Shown: in pieces, positions 1-7,724 of the stretch
Layout: the number at the start of each line of letters is the position of its first letter
Position numbering within the stretch: position 1 is the stretch's first letter
Assembly (NCBI GenBank): GCA_017459445.1
Contig: JAFUDJ010000020.1
Span: 32,735-96,734, forward strand
Direction: 5' to 3'
DNA from: Prevotella sp.
GTDB lineage: Bacteria > Bacteroidota > Bacteroidia > Bacteroidales > Bacteroidaceae
Length of the DNA stretch: 64,000 nucleotides
Position numbers and translations under genes: made by a program
Notes under the pieces: model-generated
What the model saw: only the letters and a program-made list of their open reading frames with translations
What the model was told of the DNA's origin: nothing
The model's database searches: none

Positions 1-518
1 TAGGCTCCAAACCACAGCCCGAAGCTCGATGGCATGGCCACCTGCAGATGGGTGTAGCCCGGCATGAGTACGTCCTTATACTGGTTGGACTTCTGGATGA
101 GTTCGTCGAAGAGTACCTTTACGGCGTTGGCAATCTCCATCAACTCGTGTCGTGTAAAAAGCTTCAGGTCTACCAGCACCTGATCATTGCGTGAACGGCC
201 CGAGTGTATCTTCTTGCCCATGTCGCCCAGACGGCGCGTCAGCATCAGCTCCACCTGCGAGTGGACGTCCTCGACGCCCTCCTCGATGACGAACTCACCA
301 CGTTCAGCCACCTCGTAGATGTTCTTCAGTTCAGCCAGCAGCAGGGGCAGCTCGTCCTTGCCGATGAGGCCGATGGACTCCAGCATGGTGATGTGGGCCA
401 TGGAGCCCAGCACGTCGTACTTGGCCAGATAGAGGTCCATCTCACGGTCACGACCTACAGTGAAGCGCTCTATCTCCGCATTCACCTCAAAGTTCTTCTC
501 CCAAAGTTTGTTTGCCAT
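1..518 (-). CDS. argH: Argininosuccinate lyase, N-terminal part (runs off the window)
   Basis: Translating the minus strand from the ATG at 518 gives about 172 residues starting MANKLWEKNFEV. It carries the ArgH hallmarks HSGRSRNDQV (substrate binding) and MPGYTHLQVAMPSSFGLW. ArgH splits argininosuccinate into arginine and fumarate, the last step of arginine synthesis, as a cytoplasmic tetramer. The C-terminal part, with the signature serine loop, lies beyond position 1. Upstream sits an 8-bp-period CGAAA array instead of a visible Shine-Dalgarno site. Family assignment is firm; completeness of the gene cannot be judged here. Confidence 0.95.
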   Translation of the reverse strand, partial: MANKLWEKNFEVNAEIERFTVGRDREMDLYLAKYDVLGSMAHITMLESIGLIGKDELPLLLAELKNIYEVAERGEFVIEEGVEDVHSQVELMLTRRLGDMGKKIHSGRSRNDQVLVDLKLFTRHELMEIANAVKVLFDELIQKSNQYKDVLMPGYTHLQVAMPSSFGLWFGA

Positions 519-526
519 TGTCTTAT

Positions 527-590
527 CGGATTTCCGATTTTTCGATTTTTCGAGGTTTCGATATTTCGAAATTTCGATGTTTCGAAATTT
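527..590. repeat. 8-bp-period TTTCGANN tandem array upstream of argH
   Basis: The C of each CG falls at 527, 535, 543, 551, 559, 567, 575 and 583, so eight units keep an exact 8-bp spacing while the other bases vary. Read in the argH direction the unit is CGAAANNT. The array fills the gap between argH and the next gene. The same unit recurs before tsf and ricT. Confidence 0.9.
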
Positions 591-592
591 TA

Positions 593-1006
593 TTAAACAA
601 AAGGAATCTGCGAGAGAGCGTCAGCGATTTTCTCAACACCGTCCTGCAAGGGACCGCTGACCATGCCTTTCAGCATGAAGGGGATGTCGGCCTTGACGGT
701 GACCTTCATCTTGCTGGTGGTCTCTGTCACGGGCAGCACCTGTATCCATACGTTGAAGGGCAGGGGCGACTGCTCCGTCTCGAACTTCACGCACTTGTTC
801 TCTTCGCGCTCCACGATACGCAGTTTCAGCTGGCCTACGGGGGCAACATTGATGCTCACCGTGTCGCTGTCGAAGGCAAAGTCCTTTACCTTGTCTTCTG
901 GCACGCGGTCGCGCACACGTTCCAAATTACTCAAATCACTGATATTGCGATAGACATCCTCCACGGGATAGGCTATCTGCTTTACACTGCTTTCAAACTT
1001 AGTCAT
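593..1006 (-). CDS. SRPBCC (START-like) family protein
   Basis: This 137-residue protein has the layout of small SRPBCC/polyketide-cyclase-like proteins: an N-terminal strand (KFESSVKQIAYPVEDVY), a helix with NISDLSNLERV, a central antiparallel sheet and a long C-terminal helix (GPLQDGVEKIADALSQIP). Such folds bind hydrophobic ligands in a cavity, but the ligand here is unknown. No signal peptide is visible, so it is probably cytoplasmic. The start overlaps the end of pyrE by 8 bp, implying co-transcription and translational coupling with pyrE. No catalytic residue can be assigned. Confidence 0.8.
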   Translation of the reverse strand: MTKFESSVKQIAYPVEDVYRNISDLSNLERVRDRVPEDKVKDFAFDSDTVSINVAPVGQLKLRIVEREENKCVKFETEQSPLPFNVWIQVLPVTETTSKMKVTVKADIPFMLKGMVSGPLQDGVEKIADALSQIPFV

Positions 1007-1637
1007 TCTGTTTCCAGGTACTTGGTGACTTGCGCCACTCGTTTAACACTTCTATTTCTTCGGGCTTGATGTAGCCCGTCTCGGCAGCCTGTTCCAGTAC
1101 AGCCTGATAGTCGCTCAGTGTGATAAGCCGCACGCTGGCTTCGCGGAACGCCGCCTCTGCCACGGGGAATCCGTAGGTAAACGAGGCCACCATGCCGATG
1201 ACCTCCACGCCGTATTCACGCAAAGCGGCTACGGCTTTCAGACTACTACCGCCCGTGCTGATGAGGTCTTCGACTACCACGACCTTGGCACCCTGTCTTA
1301 GCTCGCCTTCCACTTGGTTACCCATGCCGTGGTCTTTCGGCTTCGGACGGACGTAGGCATAGGGCAGTCCTAGCTCGTCGGCCACCAAAGCCCCTTGTGC
1401 AATGGCTCCCGTGGCGACACCCGCCACGGCCTCAGCCTCAGGGAAGTTCTCCTGAATGAGGTGGCACAGCTCCAGTTTGACAAACGACCGTACGTCAGCG
1501 TATCCGAGCGTCTTGCGATTATCGGTATAGATGGGCGATTTCCAGCCTGAGGCCCAGGTGAAAGGCTCTTGCGGCTGTAGCTTGATGGCGCGGATGTCCA
1601 TCAGTTTCTGTGCGAAAATCTTCTTGATAGTATCCAT
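999..1637 (-). CDS. pyrE: Orotate phosphoribosyltransferase
   Basis: The 212-residue protein matches the usual OPRTase length. It has the PRPP-binding loop VVVVEDLISTGGSS (type I phosphoribosyltransferase motif), the dimer-loop lysines around RPKPKDHGMGNQVEG, and an N-terminal orotate-binding region (WASGWKSPIYTDNR). It converts orotate and PRPP to OMP in pyrimidine synthesis. I chose the ATG at 1637 over an in-frame ATG at 1670 because the usual family start is MDTIKKIFAQ and the upstream ATG lies almost on the promoter. It is followed by the SRPBCC gene with an 8-bp overlap. Confidence 0.95.
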   Translation of the reverse strand: MDTIKKIFAQKLMDIRAIKLQPQEPFTWASGWKSPIYTDNRKTLGYADVRSFVKLELCHLIQENFPEAEAVAGVATGAIAQGALVADELGLPYAYVRPKPKDHGMGNQVEGELRQGAKVVVVEDLISTGGSSLKAVAALREYGVEVIGMVASFTYGFPVAEAAFREASVRLITLSDYQAVLEQAAETGYIKPEEIEVLNEWRKSPSTWKQND

Positions 1638-1667
1638 TTCTGATAGTTTGTTTTGTCCTAATGGCGG

Positions 1668-1675
1668 CAAAGGTA
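1668..1675 (-). promoter_or_regulatory. Bacteroidota -7 element (TACCTTTG) for pyrE
   Basis: On the minus strand the bases read TACCTTTG followed by CCGCC, a perfect Bacteroidota -7 box about 30 bp upstream of the pyrE ATG. A TTTG -33 element is not clear in the AT-rich sequence behind it. Confidence 0.7.
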
Positions 1676-1682
1676 CGAAATA

Positions 1683-1717
1683 AAATAGGAAATAAGAAAT
1701 AAAAAATTAAAATTATC
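1683..1717. repeat. 7-bp-period AAATANN array between pyrE and the receptor gene
   Basis: Five consecutive 7-mers (AAATAGG, AAATAAG, AAATAAA, AAATTAA, AATTATC) occupy the divergent intergenic region. It could be simple A/T-rich promoter DNA, but the heptameric register is regular. Confidence 0.6.
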
Positions 1718-1755
1718 CTTAAACCTTATTATTGTTAATGCGTCAAAATAAGGTT

Positions 1756-4248
1756 ATGAAAAGAATTCTTTTGGCAATGATACTGGCTTCCGCTGTGCTG
1801 GCGGCGTTCGCGCAGGGTACGGTGAGAGGGAAGGTGATGGACAAGCAGACCGACGAGGCCATGCAGTTTGTCAATGTCGTGGTGCAGACGACGGCGGGCA
1901 AGATGGTGAAGGGGGCCATTACGGATGCTTCCGGTCAGTTTGTGGTGAACGGCTTGCCTGACGGTGTCTACCGTTTGCAGGTGTCGTTCGTTGGATACAA
2001 GACACTGATGCGCAGTTTCACGCTATCGGCGCAACATCGTCGCGAACACTTCAATGCCCTCTACCTCAGCGAGGATGCAACGACGCTGAAGGAAGTGCAG
2101 ATAACGGGTCAGCGCTCGCAGATGAAGCTGGAAGTGGACCGTAAGACTTTCACCGTCGACCAGGTGTTGGCAGCAGCCGGCGGCAATGTGACCGACCTGT
2201 TGGAAAACATTCCCAGCATTGAAGTGACGACAGACGGCGAGATTTCACTGCGTGGCAACAGTAGCGTGGAGGTATGGATAAACGGCAAGGCCAGCGGGCT
2301 CACGACGGACAACCGCTACGAGATACTGCAGCAGATTCCCGCAGAGTCGATAGAGAAGATAGAGGTTATCGACAACCCCTCGGCCAAATATTCGCCGGAA
2401 GGGTCGGCAGGCATCATCAATATTGTGCTGAAGCGCGACCGTAAGGCCGGCTACTATGGTTCGCTACAGGCAGGGGCCAACAACCAGAAGGGGTGGAACG
2501 TCGGTGGCAACATCAATTACTCCAGCGGTGTGCTTGATGCCTATGCCAATGTGGGCTATCGCCGCCGCCGTGGCAATGGCGGCTCGGAGAGCCAGCAGCA
2601 CTACAAGCAGACCAGCCAGTACCAGAACAACGATGAGGACCGTTCTAACAAAGGGGGCGGACTATTTGCCCGCATGGGTCTGACTTGGCACTTCACCAAG
2701 AACGACGACCTCACACTGGGTGGCATGACCCTGCAGGGAAAACGGAGCGACGGCAGCACCTCACTCTATCGTTACGGAGCCATCGGCGCCCAGCAGGATG
2801 ACTACCGCATGTTCCGCCAGACGTCGGGCGATGGCAACAACCACATGTATCACGGCGAACTGGGCTATGAACACCGCTTCAGCGAGCAGCATAAGCTGAC
2901 GGCCCATGCGGAATACAACCGCTGGATGAGCGACAACGATAACATCTATCAGGACTCCACATGGTATATGGCCGTCATGCCGCATACAGCCACGTATAGC
3001 TACCAACTGCGCCCTCTGCACATCCGCAACCGCTCGTGGGAGGTGAAGGTGGACTATGAGAACCAGTTGTCGGAGAGTGTTAAGCTGGAGGCAGGCTACA
3101 ACGGGCGCTTCTCTCACGAGGATACACCGCAGGAGTCATGGGCGGCACCTGACTGGGACGGCTCGTACATGGTGGAGGACGCGGCCTATTACAACCGCTT
3201 TATCTATGATATGGACACGCATGCCCTCTATGCCACGGCCAATGTGAAGCTTGGCCGGCTGGGCATCATGGCAGGACTGCGTGGCGAATACTGGAAAGTC
3301 AATACCGAGAGCTATGACTATGCACAGGAATATCTGGGGGCACCGCGCAACGACCCTTACAAAAAGGACTTCTTCCAGCTGTTTCCTTCGCTGTTCCTGA
3401 ACTACAACCTCACGGAGACGGCCCAGCTCCAGCTGAACTATACACGGCGCCTGCGGCGTCCGTGGGGTGGGGAACTGAACTCCTTCCGCAATACCCGCGA
3501 CGCCTCAATGGTGGAGTTCGGTAATCCGGAGCTGACGCCGGAATACACGCATTCACTGTCGCTGAACTTCCTGAAGACATGGGCGCAGCATACGCTCAGC
3601 ATTTCAACCTACTACCGTCCCACGACGGATGTCATGCAGCGCATCCGCTACCAGAACGCAGAGGACGGCATGATGTACATGACGCGGATGAACCTGACCA
3701 AGCGGCAAAGTCTGGGCGTGGAGATTATCGGAAAGAACAAGCTGTGGCGCATCCTCGACCTGACCACGACGCTCAACGGATACTATAACAAGCTGGATGG
3801 CTTCTCGTATGTCATCGACGGCCAGGCCGTAACGGGCGAGGGCGACGAAAGCTTCTCATGGGATGCCCGCATGCTGGCCTCCGTCATCCTGCCTTACGAC
3901 ATCTCTGTGCAGGCTACTGGCAATTACCGCTCACGTGGCGTCATCACGCAAGGCTATCGCAAACCTAATGCCTCGCTCGACCTTGGCTTGCGCAAATCGT
4001 TCTTCAACAAGAAAATAGCGCTGTCGCTGAACTGGCGTGATGTGTTCAATACGCGCCATTGGGAGAACTATACCGAGAGCGATACTTTTTGGCGCCACCA
4101 GAAAAACTGGCGCGACCCGCGCATCAACGTCCAGCTGACCTGGAACTTCGGCAATATGAATAACGACCGGAAACGCGGACAGCGTGAAGAACTGCAGAGT
4201 GATGATTCGCAGCAGAGCGGCGGCTATGGCGGTGGCGGCGAGGAGTAA
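1756..4248 (+). CDS. Outer-membrane beta-barrel protein, TonB-dependent-receptor-like with CarboxypepD-like N-domain
   Basis: The 830-residue protein begins with a signal peptide (MKRILLAMILASAVLAAFAQ). A carboxypeptidase-regulatory-like domain follows at roughly 22-105 (GTVRGKVMDKQTDEAMQFVN). Next comes a plug-like region at about 110-215 (TDLLENIPSIEVTTDGEISL, IEKIEVIDNPSAKYSPEGSA), then a long barrel of alternating aromatic strands. This is the architecture of the Bacteroidota outer membrane beta-barrel/TonB-dependent receptor family. The substrate cannot be read. The tail is rich in Gly/Gln/Ser (QQSGGYGGGGEE). I took the ATG at 1756 because it directly opens the signal peptide; an in-frame ATG lies 24 bp upstream. 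No SusD partner follows, so it is probably not a SusC. Confidence 0.85.
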   Translation: MKRILLAMILASAVLAAFAQGTVRGKVMDKQTDEAMQFVNVVVQTTAGKMVKGAITDASGQFVVNGLPDGVYRLQVSFVGYKTLMRSFTLSAQHRREHFNALYLSEDATTLKEVQITGQRSQMKLEVDRKTFTVDQVLAAAGGNVTDLLENIPSIEVTTDGEISLRGNSSVEVWINGKASGLTTDNRYEILQQIPAESIEKIEVIDNPSAKYSPEGSAGIINIVLKRDRKAGYYGSLQAGANNQKGWNVGGNINYSSGVLDAYANVGYRRRRGNGGSESQQHYKQTSQYQNNDEDRSNKGGGLFARMGLTWHFTKNDDLTLGGMTLQGKRSDGSTSLYRYGAIGAQQDDYRMFRQTSGDGNNHMYHGELGYEHRFSEQHKLTAHAEYNRWMSDNDNIYQDSTWYMAVMPHTATYSYQLRPLHIRNRSWEVKVDYENQLSESVKLEAGYNGRFSHEDTPQESWAAPDWDGSYMVEDAAYYNRFIYDMDTHALYATANVKLGRLGIMAGLRGEYWKVNTESYDYAQEYLGAPRNDPYKKDFFQLFPSLFLNYNLTETAQLQLNYTRRLRRPWGGELNSFRNTRDASMVEFGNPELTPEYTHSLSLNFLKTWAQHTLSISTYYRPTTDVMQRIRYQNAEDGMMYMTRMNLTKRQSLGVEIIGKNKLWRILDLTTTLNGYYNKLDGFSYVIDGQAVTGEGDESFSWDARMLASVILPYDISVQATGNYRSRGVITQGYRKPNASLDLGLRKSFFNKKIALSLNWRDVFNTRHWENYTESDTFWRHQKNWRDPRINVQLTWNFGNMNNDRKRGQREELQSDDSQQSGGYGGGGEE

Positions 4249-4297
4249 AATTTAGTTAATGATATATAAACGGCAGAGAGGATTATGATTTTTTTCT

Positions 4298-4305
4298 TAC
4301 CTTTG
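4298..4305 (+). promoter_or_regulatory. -7 element TACCTTTG for the AT-rich lipoprotein
   Basis: A perfect TACCTTTG followed by CAATAATA lies 33 bp upstream of the ATG at 4339, giving the gene its own promoter separate from the receptor gene. Confidence 0.75.
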
Positions 4306-4338
4306 CAATAATATATTAAACAATTAGATATAAGTGAA

Positions 4339-6420
4339 ATGAGAAAGAGAAAATTAAGGTTTGTGCTATTTGTATCTATGGTACTTGTAGTGTTTGTCAG
4401 TTTTAGTTGTAGCAAATCAACAGATGGTGATGGCAAGAAAGAAGGCGGCGATAAGTCTACCGAGGAGTTGTTATCGAGAGAAATCCCTGTTGACTTGGCA
4501 ATAGAAGATGTTGGGGACAAAACACTAAATATCGTAACAATTGGCGGCTCTCAGACTGCTGAGGATGGAGGGAATGTAATAACTGTTGTTAAAAATGAGA
4601 AACCTCAATGGGTGTTTGTCACTAATGCCAACGACGATGTCGTGATGATGGCTCGTAAAGTGTTAGCCGAGAATCAGCAGTTGACTATTGATGCTCGCAC
4701 TACTGCTATTGCAATGGTAGCTATTCATCCATTAGTCGCACCCATTGTTGAAGACTACGACCAGTTGGAAAAACTCATAGAAGAGAATCCTCATTTCCCA
4801 GCTCTACTTGTTGCCGTAGAAAATAGCATAGAAAAAATGGGTAATCTTTTTGCGCAGGACAACTACAGCATTGCAGTTGCCTTGAGCGAATTACTAGATG
4901 ATTTATGCGAAGATCCTTCGGACATTATCCAAACGTCGCGCGCTAGTATGGCAACAAGAGCATCGTCTGTTAACGTAAATTCCTATCCAATGGAAGTCAC
5001 TATGTCTGGGAAAAACGTTACCATGCGTATGACAGGTCTTGCTCCATCTTACTATGGTACAGTCACAACACCGTCTGGAGAGACACAGAACTTGTCAGTA
5101 AGGACAGCAACAGACTATTCAGGATGGCAGTGGATAAAGAAAGGTATTGACTGGATGAAAGACCGGGAACAGGAAGTGAACTATGGAAATCCTGTCACTG
5201 TATCTCTTTCCGCTATAGGTAACTACAAGTTCAGTCTTTCTAAGAACAACATAAAAGGCTATGGCGATTTTGGATTACAGATTTTTATAAACATCAGCAA
5301 TGCCTGTGGTTTGCCGGATTGGTCGAATTATGCCGAGGCTATTAAAGAACAAATTGGGGAATATGTTGGAGAAGTACTATTGGGCAAGCAGGAATTTAGT
5401 TGGGAGGATTGCTTGGAAATGACCGTAAGTATTACCAGTTCAATACTTGCTGACAATCTAAGCCTCCAGCACGAGTGGAAGGGTGACGAATTTTCAAAAA
5501 GTATAGGGAACATGTTTAAAAAATTTGCCACGGCTTTCAACTACTATGACAAGATTTCCAATGGTGCAAATGCTGCTGGTAGGATTGCGTGGTTTTTCAC
5601 AGCACCCGAAGACATCAACTTCTGCTTAAGCTCATATAGCAGTGGTATCCATTCCTGTAGCGAGGCATATATTGATGTGGTAGGTGGAAACGAACAGGAA
5701 GGTGAGGCAAATCAAGCTCTTCTCTTACCCCTGAAGGTTCGCGTACGTATGCTTGACGAACAAGGGCAGGAAATCCCCAATGTTTACATGAAAGTGAAAT
5801 TCAAAGTAGTTGAAGGTAGCGGCTCCGTATCTACAGAGATGGTCGGTACTGATAGCGAAGCCAGTGTATATTGGACATTAGGCGAAGGAGAACCTGGCGA
5901 CATCCAAAAAGTGGAAGCTTTCATAGTAGACGTAATAACAGGTGAACAGATTACAGAGCCTGTAGTGTTTACCGCCAAATTAAAGAAGTCAAGCGATATT
6001 ACAATACGCCTTGATTGGCATAAGCTTAGCGGAAATACGGACATTGACTTACACGTGATTGATCCTTTTGGTTATGAGATTTACTTTGCAAATTCAAGTT
6101 CTTATAGGTCGGGAGGCTGGTTGGACAGAGACGATGTCGTAGGCCCCGGCCCAGAACACATTTATTTTGAAAATGCTCCCGCAGGCGATTACCAAGTAAA
6201 AGTCCATTACTATGGCAGTGAGACAAGGGCTGTCACCACCTATCGTGTTACAGTTACTGCACTGGGGCAGACAAGGACATATTCTGGTTCCATAGCTTAT
6301 CATCAGTTGATTCCTATAACAACCATTACTATTCCTTCTTCCCCAACCCGCTCAGAACAATTGTTATTCCGGCAGCCAATAGAACTTCCTTCGTGGAAGG
6401 AGTATCCTCTCAAGAATTAG
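4339..6420 (+). CDS. Large lipoprotein with Ig-like and YfaP/DUF2135-like C-terminal domains
   Basis: The 693-residue protein has a lipoprotein signal (hydrophobic stretch then VSFSC at about residues 23-27), so it is probably lipid-anchored outside the inner membrane. Residues about 25-450 match no family I recognise. Residues about 470-550 look like an Ig-like (Big-type) domain (RVRMLDEQGQEIPNVYMKVK). Residues about 555-665 resemble the YfaP/DUF2135 domain, with TIRLDWHKLSGNTDIDLHVIDP and an HIYFENAPAGDYQVKVHYYG strand. The gene is clearly more AT-rich than its neighbours and uses different codons, suggesting horizontal acquisition. It has its own promoter and a strong terminator. Function is unknown. 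Confidence 0.7.
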   Translation: MRKRKLRFVLFVSMVLVVFVSFSCSKSTDGDGKKEGGDKSTEELLSREIPVDLAIEDVGDKTLNIVTIGGSQTAEDGGNVITVVKNEKPQWVFVTNANDDVVMMARKVLAENQQLTIDARTTAIAMVAIHPLVAPIVEDYDQLEKLIEENPHFPALLVAVENSIEKMGNLFAQDNYSIAVALSELLDDLCEDPSDIIQTSRASMATRASSVNVNSYPMEVTMSGKNVTMRMTGLAPSYYGTVTTPSGETQNLSVRTATDYSGWQWIKKGIDWMKDREQEVNYGNPVTVSLSAIGNYKFSLSKNNIKGYGDFGLQIFINISNACGLPDWSNYAEAIKEQIGEYVGEVLLGKQEFSWEDCLEMTVSITSSILADNLSLQHEWKGDEFSKSIGNMFKKFATAFNYYDKISNGANAAGRIAWFFTAPEDINFCLSSYSSGIHSCSEAYIDVVGGNEQEGEANQALLLPLKVRVRMLDEQGQEIPNVYMKVKFKVVEGSGSVSTEMVGTDSEASVYWTLGEGEPGDIQKVEAFIVDVITGEQITEPVVFTAKLKKSSDITIRLDWHKLSGNTDIDLHVIDPFGYEIYFANSSSYRSGGWLDRDDVVGPGPEHIYFENAPAGDYQVKVHYYGSETRAVTTYRVTVTALGQTRTYSGSIAYHQLIPITTITIPSSPTRSEQLLFRQPIELPSWKEYPLKN

Positions 6421-6459
6421 TAAAAGGTATGTTTAGGAAAGATTTAGTTAAATAATCAT

Positions 6460-6496
6460 AAAACGTGCGACGACCGGTAAGACCGTCGCACGTTTT
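6460..6496. terminator. Strong hairpin terminator after the lipoprotein gene
   Basis: AAAACGTGCGACG (6460-6472) pairs perfectly with CGTCGCACGTTTT (6484-6496) across an 11-nt loop. The 13-bp stem has an A/T rim on both sides and could act in either direction. Confidence 0.85.
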
Positions 6497-6510
6497 ACAT
6501 AAAAAAGTAG

Positions 6511-6518
6511 TACCTTTG
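6511..6518 (+). promoter_or_regulatory. -7 element TACCTTTG of the rplM-rpsI-rpsB-tsf block
   Basis: A perfect TACCTTTG followed by CAG lies just after the preceding terminator. Transcription would begin near 6522-6525, leaving about 200 nt of untranslated leader before rplM. Confidence 0.8.
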
Positions 6519-6521
6519 CAG

Positions 6522-6725
6522 TCCGATTATTGGGGGAGAGACTTAGAATCCCCCGTGAGCCGTGTGTAAATAGTGGTGTCTTTGGCCGGGCACGACGGTT
6601 TGTGAATCACGCCTCAGCACAGACGTTAGACTACAAGCAGGGAGTTAGACCTCTGCGTGTAGTAGTTCATGTGCATAACGAGAAAGAAAAATAAATGTTT
6701 TTTAGTAGTAAAATTAAACAAAGAA
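6522..6725 (+). promoter_or_regulatory. Structured 5' leader of rplM, candidate ribosomal-protein autoregulatory leader
   Basis: About 200 nt lie between the promoter and the rplM ATG with no convincing ORF. Two hairpins can be drawn by eye: GGGGG at 6532-6536 with CCCCC at 6550-6554, and CTAC-AA-GCAG (6631-6640) with CTGC-GT-GTAG (6652-6662). Autoregulatory leaders upstream of ribosomal-protein genes are known in Bacteroidia, and its position fits one bound by L13 or S9. The last 60 nt are A-rich and unstructured, as expected around a Bacteroidota start. Confidence 0.55.
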
Positions 6726-7193
6726 ATGAACACTTTAAGTTACAAGACTGTTTCCGTATCGAAGGAAGCTGCCCGCGAGCAGAAAGAATGGCTCGTGATT
6801 GACGCTACCGACCAGGTGGTAGGCCGTCTTGCTTCGAAGGTCGCAAAGATTATTCGCGGAAAGTACAAGCCCACCTTCACTCCTAACCAGGACTGTGGCG
6901 ACAACGTAATTATCATCAATGCCCAGAAGATTGTCTTCACGGGTAAGAAAGAGACCGACAAGGTGTACACTCGCTACACGGGCTATCCCGGTGGCCAGCG
7001 CTTCAACACGCCTGCCGAGCTGCGCAAGAAGCCCTTCGGTACAGAGCGCATCCTGAAGCATGCCGTGAAGGGTATGCTGCCCAAAGGCCCCCTTGGCCGC
7101 GCACTGCTGAACAACCTCTATGTATACGAGGGAACCGAGCATCCGCACGAGGCTCAGAAGCCCAAGGCTATCGACATCAACCAGTACAAGTAA
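6726..7193 (+). CDS. rplM: 50S ribosomal protein L13
   Basis: The 155-residue protein has the L13 core: WLVIDATDQVVGRLASKVAK near the N terminus, GDNVIIINAQKIVFTGKK, and LKHAVKGMLPKGPLGRALL toward the C terminus. It is an early-assembly 23S rRNA-binding protein of the large subunit. The ATG at 6726 is chosen over one 57 bp upstream because the family starts at this position and A-rich DNA precedes it. It is the first gene of the block, 27 bp before rpsI. Confidence 0.97.
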   Translation: MNTLSYKTVSVSKEAAREQKEWLVIDATDQVVGRLASKVAKIIRGKYKPTFTPNQDCGDNVIIINAQKIVFTGKKETDKVYTRYTGYPGGQRFNTPAELRKKPFGTERILKHAVKGMLPKGPLGRALLNNLYVYEGTEHPHEAQKPKAIDINQYK

Positions 7194-7220
7194 ATTAGAA
7201 ACAACAAATAGAAAATAAAG

Positions 7221-7607
7221 ATGGAATACATCAATGCAATAGGTCGTCGCAAGAGCTCGGTAGCTCGCGTTTATTTGTCAGAAGGTACTGGCAAGATTAC
7301 GATTAACAAGAAGGACTTGGAGGTTTATTTCCCCTCTGCCATCCTGCAGTACGTGGTGAAGCAGCCGCTGAACCTGCTGGAGGTCGCTGAGAAATACGAC
7401 ATCAAGGCTAACCTCGACGGCGGTGGCTTCACCGGTCAGAGTCAGGCCTTGCGTCTGGCTATCGCCCGCGCCCTGGTTAAAATCAATGCCGAGGACAAGA
7501 AGAACCTGAAGGACCATGGCTTCCTGACCCGCGATGCCCGTGAGGTTGAGCGTAAGAAGCCCGGACAGCCAAAGGCTCGTCGCCGCTTCCAGTTCAGTAA
7601 ACGTTAA
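7221..7607 (+). CDS. rpsI: 30S ribosomal protein S9
   Basis: The protein is 128 residues, normal for S9. It starts MEYINAIGRRKSSVARVYL and ends in the basic tail GQPKARRRFQFSKR, which reaches the P-site tRNA in the small subunit. The central GGGFTGQSQALRLAIARAL motif is conserved. The rplM-rpsI pairing is near-universal in bacteria. A 117-bp gap to rpsB holds no further gene. Confidence 0.97.
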   Translation: MEYINAIGRRKSSVARVYLSEGTGKITINKKDLEVYFPSAILQYVVKQPLNLLEVAEKYDIKANLDGGGFTGQSQALRLAIARALVKINAEDKKNLKDHGFLTRDAREVERKKPGQPKARRRFQFSKR

Positions 7608-7724
7608 TATACTGGACAGTTTAGTATCTAAACCGATTGGATTCTGGCAAGACTACCATTCGGTTGATTCTAACAAAGCAGAATTAAAAAAGAAAGTAAA
7701 CACCCAAAAACAAAAGAAACAACA

